Source: JAIOQJ01 sp963718635 (GTDB taxonomy: Bacteria > Planctomycetota > Planctomycetia > Gemmatales > Gemmataceae). Taken from it: a stretch of 64,000 nucleotides of DNA. The stretch lies in contig OY970367.1 of the NCBI GenBank assembly GCA_963718635.1, positions 2,232,001 to 2,296,000 on the forward strand, in the 5' to 3' direction. The translations under genes were made by a program, and so were the position numbers. The notes beneath the pieces were generated by a model. That model saw only the letters and a list, made by a program, of their open reading frames with translations. It was not told the origin of the DNA and ran no database searches. Position 1 is the stretch's first letter; each line of letters opens with the position of its first letter. This document shows, in pieces, positions 20,179 to 29,778 of this stretch.

Positions 20179-20508
20179 ATGCCGGACGCGAGCGCCACGA
20201 TAGGTTCGTTGAAAGACGCCGTGCGCGCCTTCGCCGACGAACGGCAATGGGAGCCGTACCACACTCCCAAAAACATCAGCATGGCCTTGGCCTGTGAAGT
20301 GGGAGAGTTGCTGGAACCCTTTCGCTGGTTGACCGGCGATGAATCGCGGAAGGCATGCCATGATCCGGCAACGCGCGAAGCGATTGCCGACGAACTGGCC
20401 GACGTAGCTTGCCTCGTCTTCCAGTTCAGCGTCGCCAGCGGCATCGATATCAGCGATGCCGTGGCTGCCAAGATGGTGAAGAATGCTTTGAAGTACCCAG
20501 CTTCTTAA
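20179..20508 (+). CDS. MazG-like / RS21-C6-type nucleotide pyrophosphohydrolase
   Basis: A 109-residue all-alpha NTP pyrophosphohydrolase of the type that removes dCTP or modified dCTP (house-cleaning). The line ERQWEPYHTPKNISMALACE followed by VGELLEPFRWL and ADELADVACLVFQF carries the Mg-binding pattern E-x-x-E ... E-x-x-D of the family. The ATG at 20179 is preceded by GGGAAG. It stands 222 bases after dnaA in the same direction with a repeat-rich gap behind it. The RS21-C6 subgroup is suggested by the N-terminal D/E-R-x-W-x-x-x-H/Y-T/S-P-K-N line; exact substrate is inferred. Confidence 0.88.
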   Translation: MPDASATIGSLKDAVRAFADERQWEPYHTPKNISMALACEVGELLEPFRWLTGDESRKACHDPATREAIADELADVACLVFQFSVASGIDISDAVAAKMVKNALKYPAS

Positions 20509-20509
20509 G

Positions 20510-20616
20510 AAATGCGGAATGCGGAATTCGGAATGCGGAATTGATCAGAAATGCGGAATGCGGAATTAAAGACAAAGATTTCAATCCGAATTCCACATTC
20601 CGAATTCCGAATTTGA
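20510..20616. repeat. GCGGAATTCGG family repeat cluster
   Basis: Several head-to-tail and inverted copies of AATGCGGAATGCGGAATTCG, closing with the inverse TTCCACATTCCGAATTCCGA. The same words recur twice at 36979-37212. Confidence 0.7.
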
Positions 20617-20748
20617 AGAGAGCAGGCAGGATGGTTCGCGGGGGGCGGAGCAGCGCATTCGTACACGTCAATGTATGCGGATGGCTTCCGGGGGGAAAAC
20701 GCAGCTCCGCCCCCAAGCGCGACTCGAGGAATTTGTCATAAAGGGGGG

Positions 20749-22573
20749 ATGCCCGTGCGCCGGATATTCACTTGCGTGCTGGTGGTGGGGATTGCGTGCC
20801 TTGGTGGAATGGGTGTGATGCGCGGCATCGCCCAGACCGAGACACCGGTGCTTACGCCAGATCAATTCAAACCCGCGAACTATGCTTATCCGAAAGCACC
20901 GGGAACACCAGCGCCCGACGCCGGCCCGCTGCCGGATGTCAAGCCGCCGGAAATTATCGATCCGCTGAAGCCGGCCTCTCCCGAAGCGATGCCGTTGTTG
21001 GCGCCGCCGATGCCAATGATGCTGCCGCCCGCTGGAGACAAGACGGCCGTGGCGCCGGAAGTGCCGATGCCGCCTGCCGTTCCGCCGACTCCGCCCAAAA
21101 CGCCTTTGGTGGTGGTCACGCCTGAACAGCCGACGCCTGCGGAGGTCCCGTTTTCGGGCCCGCGGACATCAGCGTTGGAACGGGTCAAGCCCGACATGCC
21201 GTCGCTGGCGGACGGCAATCGCACCGGGCCGATGATCTCCATCGAAACGATCGCGCCGAACCAAGTGCAGTTCGGGTTGCCGGTCAGCTACGAAATCGTG
21301 GTCAAGAACGGCCCGGTTGCTCTCACGCAAGTCCGTGTGGATGAGGAGCTGAGTGCCGGCGCCAAGTTCGTCGGCTCCGAGCCGGCCGCGGAAGTCACCG
21401 GCGATCGCGCTTCATGGGCGATTGGGACGATGAACCCGGGCGAAGAGAAACATATCAAGGTGACCGTCAAGCCGGGCGAAGGCGACCTTATCACCAAGCC
21501 TCGCGTTAGTTGCGCCATTGCAACCACTAACAGCGTCCACATTACCCGTCCTGCCCTGGTGATGAACATCACCGCACCTGACATGGTTCAAGTCGGCGAT
21601 GAAGTGCCCGTGAAAATCCAGGTAAGCAATACCGGCAACGGCGAAGCCTCAAAGATCCTGTTGAAGGCGATTCTCACAGATGGCTTGAAACATTCCGAAG
21701 GGAACGATATTCAGGCCCTCTTGAGCAAGCTATGCGCCGGGCGAAAGTCAATCGGTGACCTTGCGATTTCAGGCGGCAGCGCCGGGCCCTCAAACGTGTG
21801 CCTTGACAACGACCACCGACGGAGCGCCGAAGGCATCCGCCGCCATCAAGTTCGATGTGTTGCAACCGAAGTTAAACTTGGTTGTAAGCGGTCCGGCCAA
21901 GTGCATGGTGAAAGCCGAGCCGACCTTCAACATTGAAGTGTCGAACCCGGGCACCAGTGCAACGGAGCCCGTTCAATTGGCAGTCGCATTCCCGGAAGGT
22001 CTCGACTTCGGAACGGCCAGCGACGGCGGCGTTTTCGATGCTGCTACCCGAACCGCCACGTGGAACCTCGGCCCGGCCATCGCCGGCGCCAAGCGAAACG
22101 TGACCGTGAAGGCCAAGACCGGTGTCGCCGGACATTTGGCCGTGCGAGCCGTTGCCCAAGCCGGTGCCAAGCTCAATGCTCGCTCGGAAGCGATCATCCA
22201 GGCTGAAGGCGTGCCGGCCTTGCTCTTCGAAGTCGTTGACACCGAAGACCCGATCGAAGTCGGCAAAGAGACGACCTACGAGATCAAAATCGTCAACACG
22301 GGAACCATGCAGTGTACGAACGTCCGATTGATGGCCGCCTTGTCCGACGGGCTGATGCCCGGAACGGTGACTGCCACGATGCCGTACAAGATGGTTGGCC
22401 AATCGCTCGTGTTCGAACCGATCGCGAAGATTCCGGTCAAAGGCGATCTGATGGTGAAGGTCCGAGCGAAGGGTACTGTAGCCGGCGATCATCGCTTCAA
22501 AGTGCAGTTATCGTGCGACCAGATGAAGCAGCCGGTCGTGAAGGAAGAGAGCACCAGCTTCTTCCAGCCTTGA
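20749..22573 (+). CDS. Exported DUF11 (conserved repeat domain) protein; frameshifted
   Basis: An exported, probably cell-envelope, protein of about 608 residues made of DUF11-type immunoglobulin-like repeats. The signal segment RRIFTCVLVVGIACLGGMGV is followed by a Pro-rich spacer (LPPAGDKTAVAPEVPMPPAV). Repeats show the family pattern: VQFGLPVSYEIVVKNGPVAL, VQVGDEVPVKIQVSNTGNGE, CMVKAEPTFNIEVSNPGTSA, IEVGKETTYEIKIVNTGTMQ, each ending with a sum like WAIGTMNPGEEKHIKVTVKP. The frame breaks near 21728 between IQALLSK and YAPGESQSVTLRF. Start ATG 20749 sits directly behind AAGGGGGG, too close for normal use, so GTG 20755 may serve. Proteins of this kind are common in planctomycetes; no enzymatic role is suggested. 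Confidence 0.83.
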
Positions 22574-22834
22574 AAAAACGCGAGCCGGGAGCACGAGCGC
22601 CCGGCCCGTTGGATGGCGACGGAACAACGCTTGCAGATGAGTAAAGGGGGACTTCGCCTGCGTGGGCGGAGTGGGCTTGAGGCAGTTCGGGGGCGTTGCT
22701 AATATCCGCCGGTCATTCGCAGCAATGGCCATCGATTGCGGATACGAAACATCGTGCTTGCCTGCTGGGACGGTAGGGACGCGGTCGACAGGGGCGAAGA
22801 GGCATCGACCGCCGCTTGAGGAAGGGAGTCCTCG

Positions 22835-23371
22835 ATGAACATGACCACCCGTATGCAGAAAGAACAACTTCGCGTGCACATCCGCTGGATGATCCGGCGC
22901 GACATGCCCGAGGTTCTTCAGATCGAGCAGGACAGCTTCGATTACTCGTGGACCGAAGAGGATTTCCTCCGCTGTCTGCGTCAACGAAACTGCATCGGCA
23001 TGGTCGCCGAACATGGCGACAAAGTCGTCGGGTTCATGATCTACGAACTGCACAAGAACAAGCTGCATATTCTGAACTTCGCCGTCTGCCCCACCTGCCG
23101 GCGCACCGGCATCGGCGGCCAGATGATCGCCAAGCTGATTGGCAAGCTGTCGAGCCATCGGCGCACCAAGATCAGCCTGGCGGTTCGCGAATCGAATTTG
23201 AACGCCCAGTTGTTCTTCCGCGACCAGAACTTCCGCGCTCAGAAAGTCCTTCGCAGTTACTACGAAGACAGCGGCGAAGACGCCTACCTGATGCAGTTCC
23301 GCATTGCCGAAGATTCCTACGAAGAGCATGAGGAAGTCGTCAACCGGATCGCCCAGTACGAAGAAAGCTAA
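22835..23371 (+). CDS. rimI: Ribosomal-protein-S18-alanine N-acetyltransferase-like (RimI)
   Basis: A 178-residue GNAT enzyme. RimI acetylates the N-terminal Ala of ribosomal protein S18. The sequence shows IRRDMPEVLQIEQDSFDYSW and TEEDFLRCLRQRNCIGMVAE, then VGFMIYELHKNKLHILNFAV, the acetyl-CoA site CPTCRRTGIGGQMIAKLIGK and the strand ISLAVRESNLNAQLFFRDQN, in the RimI order. A strong ribosome site GAGGAAGGGAG precedes ATG 22835. The C-terminal tail AEDSYEEHEEVVNRIAQ is an acidic extension beyond the usual ~150 residues. No tsaB/tsaD partner lies near. Substrate is inferred from family resemblance only. Confidence 0.85.
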   Translation: MNMTTRMQKEQLRVHIRWMIRRDMPEVLQIEQDSFDYSWTEEDFLRCLRQRNCIGMVAEHGDKVVGFMIYELHKNKLHILNFAVCPTCRRTGIGGQMIAKLIGKLSSHRRTKISLAVRESNLNAQLFFRDQNFRAQKVLRSYYEDSGEDAYLMQFRIAEDSYEEHEEVVNRIAQYEES

Positions 23372-23466
23372 CACCGAACATTGATCTTCAACGGCTCGGC
23401 TTATTGTTCCGCAAGGAGGGATAAGCCGGGCCGTTCGTGTTACGACGCCGAGTCTTTGACCAAAAT

Positions 23467-23650
23467 CAGAGCCACGCCCGTCAGGGCGTGTTGTAGAGCC
23501 CGAGTCACAGCCACGACCGTCAGACCCGTTAGGGAGTGGGCTGCTCTGAGTCCTTACAGTCGCGGCCTTGACGAGAAACTGCCTTGTTTCAGAGCCGCGT
23601 CCGTAGAGGGAGTCGGGTCGCTTTCCGCTACCTACCGGTCAGGGCTCTGA
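23467..23650. repeat. CAGAGCCGCGACCGT family, degenerate cluster
   Basis: Four or five diverged copies of CAGAGCC(G/A)CG(A/T)CCGT(C/A)AG with partial inverses such as CGGTCAGGGCTCTGAC at the end. It fills the gap between rimI and the redoxin gene, which converge. A cleaner copy is at 24399-24464. Confidence 0.6.
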
Positions 23651-23657
23651 CGGCACT

Positions 23658-24266
23658 TCAATCGCGCGTGCGCTTGAAGCGGATCATGCAGCCCCGGGCT
23701 TGGGTTTCGCCCTTGGCCGGCTTGTCGCCTTTTAGCGCCGCTATCACGGCTGGCTCCAGGTAGTTCACCTTCGCGTCCATTTCGTTGTTCTTGTCGTCCA
23801 TGCCGCCCATGTAGATGATCTTGCGATTTCGATCGAGCACAAAGAATTCCGGCGTGTAGGTGGCGCCGTAGTCCTTGGCAATCTGCTGCGTTTCATCGTA
23901 AAGGTAATCGAAGGCGTACTTCATTTTGAGGGCCCGCAGCTTCATCTTGTCGAGCCGATCGTCGGGGATTGTGTTGACGTTGATCGCGATCAGCCCGACC
24001 TTGCTCTCGGCGGCGGCATGCTTCTTCGCAAACTCATTGATTCGGCCTTCGTAATCGTTAGCGACCGGGCAGCTATTGCACGTGAAGATCACGACGATGA
24101 CTTCCTTCTCTTTCAGGTCGCTCAGCGAATGATTCTTGCCATCGGTGCCCGGCAAATCTTTCCAGGCCGGCGCCTGATCGCCAAGCGACAACTTCTTATT
24201 GAAATCGCCCGCGCTCAGCGGGTTAGCGACAAGCAGGAAACAAAAAAGACAATGCTGTGGCTTCAT
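23658..24266 (-). CDS. Exported redoxin (AhpC/TSA, thioredoxin-fold) protein
   Basis: A 202-residue thioredoxin-fold protein. MKPQHCLFCFLLVANPLSAG is a signal peptide, so it works outside the cytoplasm. The active-site region is VIVVIFTCNSCPVANDYEGR with a C-x-x-C pair, then ESKVGLIAINVNT and the cis-Pro region KDYGATYTPEFFVLDRNRKI. The end RGCMIRFKR is the family's usual closing motif. The start at 24266 is chosen over an upstream in-frame codon because GAGGAAGC lies 5-12 bases before it and the signal peptide then begins at residue 1. It may reduce or oxidise thiols in the periplasm; the partner is not known. A second redoxin domain occurs in the fusion protein at 37550. Confidence 0.88.
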   Translation of the reverse strand: MKPQHCLFCFLLVANPLSAGDFNKKLSLGDQAPAWKDLPGTDGKNHSLSDLKEKEVIVVIFTCNSCPVANDYEGRINEFAKKHAAAESKVGLIAINVNTIPDDRLDKMKLRALKMKYAFDYLYDETQQIAKDYGATYTPEFFVLDRNRKIIYMGGMDDKNNEMDAKVNYLEPAVIAALKGDKPAKGETQARGCMIRFKRTRD

Positions 24267-24302
24267 GGAAGCTTCCTCAGTTTTCGGATTGTGTTGTCTA
24301 CC

Positions 24303-24512
24303 CCGTAGGGTGGGTGAAGGCTTTGCGAAACCCACCCGAACATCAAAGAGTTAGTTTGCGCAAAGCCTTCAGCCACCCTGCGGAGCGTAATTTTGACGTC
24401 AGAGCCGCGACCGTGAGGAAGTTATTGAGAGCGCTTCCCCGCTTCCTAACGGTCGCGGCTCTGAAAGAACTTCAATGAGGTGGGTTTCGCAAAGCCTTCA
24501 CCCACCCTACGG
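24303..24512. repeat. GGTGGGTGAAGGC family repeats with a nested GAGCCGCGACCGT hairpin
   Basis: Three inverted or direct copies of GGGTGGGTGAAGGCTTTGCG / CGCAAAGCCTTCACCCACCC lie at 24303-24345, 24358-24386 and 24478-24512. Between them is a clean hairpin, TCAGAGCCGCGACCGTGAGG (24399) against its inverse ending at 24464. Another copy of the GGTGGG family ends the tandem repeat at 39615-39650. Confidence 0.75.
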
Positions 24513-24821
24513 AACTATCAGATATTCAAGAAAACCCGGCAGCTTACGCTGCTCGGCTCGCCTGACAGATTTTACGGAACGTTGTTGCAACGCCATTAGA
24601 GCCGTGAGGGCCCTAAAGGCTCGGATGATAGAATTCTACATACGAGCTTAGGCGCGCGGTTTTGGGAAATCCTTTTTCAGGCGCCGTCGTTAGACATAAA
24701 GCTCTTGCGACTTTCTGACTGATATAATCACGAAATTTGTCGCGGCCTCAAATTGTGTCCTACAGTTCAGATGGTGTCCCGTTGAATCGCCGGTTGAAAA
24801 AGAGGCGGATTCGCACCCGAC
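24513..24821. other. Gap upstream of the hybrid histidine kinase
   Basis: No gene is seen. TATAAT at 24723-24728 could be a -10 box for the downstream kinase, but the nearest -35-like word TTGCGA (24705) is too close at 12 bases, so the promoter is uncertain. Confidence 0.3.
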
Positions 24822-27800
24822 ATGAATTTAGTTTCTCCCGATCCGCTTGCGGTGGCATTATTCGACGACGCGGTTGATGCGTTATTGATCATCGAGAAAG
24901 ATTCCGCACGCGTGGCTCATGGCAACGAGAGCGCGGTGCGCCTGCTTGGCACTGATTCTGAACATCTCAAAGGCTTGCGACTGCCAGACTTTCTGCTCGC
25001 TTCTCGATCAGAAGATTTCGGCGAGCTTGAAACCGCCTTGCGGTCGAATCAGCGATTTCATTCTCCAGGCGGATTCGAACTTCAGGTGCGGACAAACGAT
25101 GATGCCATACCCATCGATCTCACGTTACGGCCGTTGAACGATTTCCCACAGGCGCTCCTGCAACTGAAGGACATGCGCACGCTCCGTTTGCTCGAAGAGC
25201 GAGCAGCGCTGGCGGAGACAGAACTGTCGTTAGTGCTGAACACGGTATCTGCCGCCGTTTGGTGTGCCGAGCGCGGCAGTGATGTCTCGACGCCCAAAGC
25301 GGTTGAAGCGCTTGTTGGATGGCGCTATCGCTACCTATCCCCGGCGGCGGAACAAGTCACTGGCTGGCCGCTGAGTTTCTTCGAAGAGGGGCCGCAGCGC
25401 TTTGATGAGATCATTCATCCCGATGATCGAGTTGCCGTTGCGACCGAGCGAACTGCCTTTTTGCTTTCGCCGCAAACCACCTTCAGTATGGAAATGCGGT
25501 TGATCGGGCCCGAAGGCGCCGAGCGATGGGTGCGCTCGCAAATGCACGCGACGCGCGATCCGCAAGGTCGTGCCGTCAGGCTCGATGGCGTACTCAGCGA
25601 TATCAGCCGCTCGAAATCGGCGGAATTATCGCTGCGGGAGAGCCAACATTGGTTGACGCGGCTTTTGGAAACAAACTCCAACGGTATTCTGATCCTCGAT
25701 CTGGCCGGGCACATCAGTTTCATCAATCCAGCCGCCCAAAAGTTGGTGGGCCGTACGTCGAATGAATTGCTTGACCGCGATTGGAATGACTTGCCATGGA
25801 AGCACCAAACGGCCGGCGAAGAGTCAATCAAAGATATTGCGTTCCGCACGTTACAAAGCAGCGAATTGTCACTCGACCGACCCGATGGCAGCTTGGCCAC
25901 GGTATCGCTGAGCGCTGCCCCGTTGCGCGATGATACGGGCCGGGTTACCGGCGTCGTCATAACCCTTTTCGATTTGAGCCAGCGCAAGCGCGCCGATGAA
26001 GCAATTCGCCGATCCGAAGAGCGCTATCGCCGGCTGTTCGAGCGCAATCTGGCGGGTGTAAGCCGTTATGCTAATGACGGCCGGTTTCTCGACGCCAACC
26101 GGGCTTATGCACAGATATTTGGCTACGACACGCCGGAAGAAATGCGCGACATACCCGCGCAGGATCTCTACTTCGTAACCGCCGACCGCGATGCCAAGCT
26201 CGAACGTCTCAAGGAACTGGGGCACCTCAGCAATCTGGAAACGCGGCGAAAGCGCCGGGACGGCAGCGAAATCTGGGTTCTTGAAAATCTGACGTTCGTG
26301 CCGGAAAACCCGGTTGCCGTCATTGAAGCGACATTGGTCGATATCACCGAGCGCAAGCATGCCGAGCAGCGCCTCTCGAGAGAACATGCTCTGTTGCTTT
26401 CGTTGCTCCATTCGATTCCCGATCTGATCTTCTTCAAAGATCGCGATGAACGCTACCGGGGTTGCAATCCCGCTTTTGAACGCTATGTCGGCAAGCAGGA
26501 ACAGGAAATCGTCGGCCGGAGGGTTGGCGATCTTTTTCCTGCAAAAGCCGCGGCTGATCTCGAAACCGAAGACCGTCGCATCTATGAAAGCGGCCAGCCA
26601 TTGCGTCTGGATCGCGTCTTGGAGCATCCCGACTTGGGTCTCCGCGACGTCGAACTCGTGCTGAATCCGATGATCGACCACGACGGCCAGATTATCGGCC
26701 TGCTCGGCATTGGCCGCGACAACACGGAGCGCCGTCGCCTCGAAGAACAAGTACGGCAAGCCGGAAAAATGGAAGCCATCGGCCGACTCGCCGGCGGCGT
26801 CGCGCACGACTTCAACAATTTGCTCACGATTATCCTGGGCAACCTTGCGTTGACCAAGACGATCGTTCCCTCCGAGTCACCGGCCGGCGAACTGCTCATG
26901 GATTGCGAGAAGGCGGCGGAACTGCGCGGCTGAGCTTACCAATCAGATGCTCGGCTTTGCCCGTCGGCATCCTCTGGCCTTCGAACCAATCGACCTCAAC
27001 GGTTGCATCGCCGATACGTTGCATCTCTTACGGCGCACCATCGATCCGCGCGTGACCATTGAAACCAGTTTCGCGACCGATCTATGGAATGTCGAGGCAG
27101 ACGGCGGCCAAATGAATCAGGTTCTGATGAACCTCTGCTTGAACGCTCGCGATGCCATGCCGGACGGCGGTCGAATCCGCATCGAAACGACCAATGTTGC
27201 CATTTCAGCCACTCAATTATTCGGCAATATCGATGCCCGGTCGGGCGACTTCGTTCGTCTCAGGCTGATCGACGACGGCCCCGGCATTTCTGCTGAAGTG
27301 CGCAGGCGAATCTTTGAGCCCTTCTTCACCACCAAGCCGTTTGGCAAAGGAACCGGCCTCGGTTTGGCAGTTGTGTTCGGCATTATCCGACAGCATCAGG
27401 GATGGATTGATTGCCATAGTGATGCCGGCCACGGAACGGAATTCGACATTTACCTGCCTCGTTCGCGCAAGGCACTGGAAGACCCGCAATGCGCGCGCAG
27501 CTGCCGAGGCGCCGATCGCCGGCTCCGAAACGATTTTGCTGGTTGACGATGAGTCGTTGATTCGCGACCTCTGCCTTGCCGTCCTGGGCAAACAGGGCTA
27601 TCGCGTCCTACTTGCAGAAGATGGCGCCATCGGCGTCGATGTCTATCGCAAGCACGTCGATGCCATCGATCTGGTACTCCTCGATCTTTCGATGCCGAAT
27701 TTATCGGGAAAAGAAGCGTTGAAGCAGATGCGCGTCATCAATCCCGATGTGCGGGTCTTAATTGCCAGCGGCTACTCGCCCGACCACTTCGGCCCAAGCG

Positions 27801-27901
27801 AACTGGACGGAGTGTTCGGCTTTATCCATAAGCCCTACCGTCCGCACGATTTGCTTGAGGCCGTGCGCTCGGCGCTCGATTCAGCGACCCGAACTGAGTA
27901 A
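24822..27901 (+). CDS. Multi-PAS hybrid sensor histidine kinase with C-terminal receiver domain; two frameshifts
   Basis: A soluble sensor kinase of about 1,025 residues. Five PAS-like domains occupy roughly residues 1-640, each closed by a PAC-like line such as VLSDISRSKSAELSLRESQ, VITLFDLSQRKRADEAIRRS and EATLVDITERKHAEQRLSRE. The HisKA box is MEAIGRLAGGVAHDFNNLLT (phosphorylated His). After a break near 26922 the frame resumes at LTNQMLGFARRHPLAFEPID. The ATPase domain shows the N box LMNLCLNARDAMP, DDGPGIS and GKGTGLGLAVVFGI. A second break near 27490 leads to the receiver domain ILLVDDESLIRDLCLAVLGK, phospho-Asp in DLVLLDLSMPNLSGKEA and the Lys of FGFIHKPYRP. No transmembrane helix is seen. 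The signal and partner regulator are unknown; the REC domain may pass phosphate onward. Confidence 0.93.
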
Positions 27902-27943
27902 CCAGTCGCGTTGAAACATCGGCTGTTCGCACAATGCTCGAAA

Positions 27944-27980
27944 GCGATTGCTTACGCAATTCGGCTCGCCTTTGGCGAGC
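27944..27980. repeat. ACCCGATTGC family repeat, copy 2
   Basis: GCGATTGCTTACGCAATTCG then GCTCGCCTTTGGCGAGC, so a palindromic tail GCTCGCC/GGCGAGC follows the core. It lies in the convergent gap after the hybrid kinase. Confidence 0.75.
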
Positions 27981-28007
27981 GAAATTGGGAATGAGTCGAT
28001 CCCAAGT

Positions 28008-28247
28008 TCAGGCGTGAGCTTCTACCGTTAGCGGCTCAAGCCGAATAATGTGTAAGTTGTCAATGCGCACGGTGCGATCGAATAGTGTCGGGTCTTCGGC
28101 CGAAGGCAAGAAGAACATCGTGCTGCGGATGCCGACCACGCAAAACTCGGGGTGGCGCACCTCGTAAGTTTTTCCATCCGTCATCACAATCCGAAATGCC
28201 TCAAATGGTTCTCGGTGTATGGTCTCGTAAATCTCTCTCGGCGCCAT
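28008..28247 (-). CDS. Small conserved planctomycete-type protein, paralogue A
   Basis: A 79-residue protein with no named function. The text MAPREIYETIHREPFEAFRI, then VMTDGKTYEVRHPEFCVVGI and RIDNLHIIRLEPL suggests a small beta-rich fold. It is a close paralogue of the gene at 28274 (about half the residues identical by eye), which lies directly upstream. I start at 28247, since GGGGAGAAG precedes that ATG in the same way as in the paralogue, and not at an earlier in-frame codon. Similar short 'REPFxxFRIxxxDGxxxxVxHPEF' proteins are common in planctomycetes. No partner is evident. Confidence 0.75.
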   Translation of the reverse strand: MAPREIYETIHREPFEAFRIVMTDGKTYEVRHPEFCVVGIRSTMFFLPSAEDPTLFDRTVRIDNLHIIRLEPLTVEAHA

Positions 28248-28273
28248 GTTGCTTCTCCCCGTTTGCTCTGTGA

Positions 28274-28516
28274 TCACCGTTTCTTGGCTTTAGACCCCAG
28301 CGGCTCGAAACGAACGATGTGCAAATTGTCGATGTCGATCTGGTAATCGACGAAGGCAGGGTCGTTCTCTTCAGGAACGAAGACGATTGTCTTACGCAAA
28401 CCTACGATGCAGAATTCGGGATGCTTGACCTCAAAGGACTTTCCGTCTGTCGTCACGAGCCGAAACGGCTCAAAGGGTTCATGATGAACCTTGTTGTAAA
28501 TGTCGCGCGGCGCCAT
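28274..28516 (-). CDS. Small conserved planctomycete-type protein, paralogue B
   Basis: An 80-residue protein, MAPRDIYNKVHHEPFEPFRL, then VTTDGKSFEVKHPEFCIVGL and DIDNLHIVRFEPLGSKAKKR. It is 26 bases upstream of its paralogue at 28008 and in the same direction, so the two form a tandem duplication and probably one transcript. CCGGAGAAGGAAC directly before ATG 28516 is a good ribosome site. The most conserved part between the two is the centre DGK.(F/Y)EV(R/K)HPEFC, which should be the functional or structural core. Function not known. Confidence 0.75.
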   Translation of the reverse strand: MAPRDIYNKVHHEPFEPFRLVTTDGKSFEVKHPEFCIVGLRKTIVFVPEENDPAFVDYQIDIDNLHIVRFEPLGSKAKKR

Positions 28517-28729
28517 GTTCCTTCTCCGGAGCAACCTTCAGATTATACGTGCGTTCCCCCGAGCTGAGCTATGTCTGCTTTGTTCGCAAATCAGCGAGGC
28601 CTACCGACTGCCCTGATCACCTTGAAATAATGGGACGCCGGTAGAATAAAAAGGAAGTGCGGCAGCGCAACGACGACCCGAGAATTCAAATCAAATCTTC
28701 GAAACGGGCTAGCAAACGAAATGGTTCGA

Positions 28730-29470
28730 TTAGCGAGCAAGCGCAAGTGACCGCTGCTCAGCTGCTGCTAGAGGCAGAAACGTCGAGCGTTCTCTGGCCA
28801 ACTGAAGGGCCTTGGCCGCCGAGCGCGGCTGATTGAGTTTCGTCCAGGCTTCCGCCAGATAGCACAACGGTCTTGGCTCGTCGCCGCGAATTTTGCGGGC
28901 TTTGGTCAATTCGCCCGCAGCTTTGCAGAGCAGCCGTTCCCGAAACCCGGGTTCAATCTCATCAACCCCTTTATTTCCGTCGAGTTGCCGGACCAGCAGC
29001 AGCATGCCGATCCCCCGGTGAAGGTGCTCCGTGTAGTAGTCTTCCCGCTGCTGGCCGATCTCCATGAGCCGAGTGTGGCAGTGCAATAATTGCTGCTTGG
29101 CCGGGCTATTCGCTTCCTGCGCATCGGCGATGAATTTTTCAAACTGCTCTTGCGCTTCGGGAAGGTTGTTTGCCTTTAACAGGAGTTCTGCCAGGTAGGC
29201 GCGAATCATGATCTGCTGGGGGAAGAGCCCGAGATGCTTTTTCAACTGCTTGGCGGCCTCAGCCAAGTCGCCTTTTTGGATGAAATCGGCCGCGCGGCTA
29301 AGCGCATCCTCCGTAGAAGTTTCTTCGTGTTTAACCACGCGTAGTCCTTCGATGGCCATTGGCTTTTCGGGGGCCGCGATCTCGGGAACGGTCTGCAAGG
29401 GCGTGCGGCGAGAGAGCCCTTGACAGCCAAGTGAAAAACAAAGAGCCAGGGCAAGATAGCAAATCCGCAT
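28730..29470 (-). CDS. TPR-containing lipoprotein
   Basis: A 246-residue envelope protein. The N-terminus MRICYLALALCFSLGCQGLS ends in a lipobox (S-L-G-C), so Cys16 should be lipidated. The body is tetratricopeptide-like: ALSRAADFIQKGDLAEAAKQ, LAELLLKANNLPEAQEQFEK and PLCYLAEAWTKLNQPRSAAK, typical of protein-binding scaffolds. It stands alone between a tandem pair of small genes and an amidohydrolase. The binding partner is unknown. Confidence 0.82.
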   Translation of the reverse strand: MRICYLALALCFSLGCQGLSRRTPLQTVPEIAAPEKPMAIEGLRVVKHEETSTEDALSRAADFIQKGDLAEAAKQLKKHLGLFPQQIMIRAYLAELLLKANNLPEAQEQFEKFIADAQEANSPAKQQLLHCHTRLMEIGQQREDYYTEHLHRGIGMLLLVRQLDGNKGVDEIEPGFRERLLCKAAGELTKARKIRGDEPRPLCYLAEAWTKLNQPRSAAKALQLARERSTFLPLAAAEQRSLALAR

Positions 29471-29656
29471 GAGCCGCCCGCTTCCGGTGGTCCGGGATCA
29501 ATCGGTGACGCCGGTAAGCATCGGAATAGCGGTTACGCCGTATTCAACGGAAAGCACGATGGCAGCATAATGCCGAGTTAAACTGGGGGGAGTTGAACAG
29601 GGATCTGTAAAGCTTCCGACAAAAAGATATGGGACAAAAATATAAGACATTAACGA

Positions 29657-29770
29657 GCTTCACTTCTCATTTTTTTGTCCAACATTTTTTTGCAAAAGAT
29701 TCTTTGCAAGGAAATTGGAACTTCACTTCTTATTTTTTTGTCCAACATTTTTTTGTAAAAGATTCTTCAA
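29657..29770. repeat. T-rich direct repeat, two units, 63-bp period
   Basis: Each unit reads CTTCACTTCT(C/T)ATTTTTTTG, then TCCAACATTTTTTTG and AAAAGATTCTT. Units start at 29658 and 29721. A related GACAAAAATATAAGAC word precedes at 29634, and a similar AAAAATATAAAACG word at 32580. The rest of the 300-base gap is empty. Confidence 0.75.
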
Positions 29771-29778
29771 ATACAACC

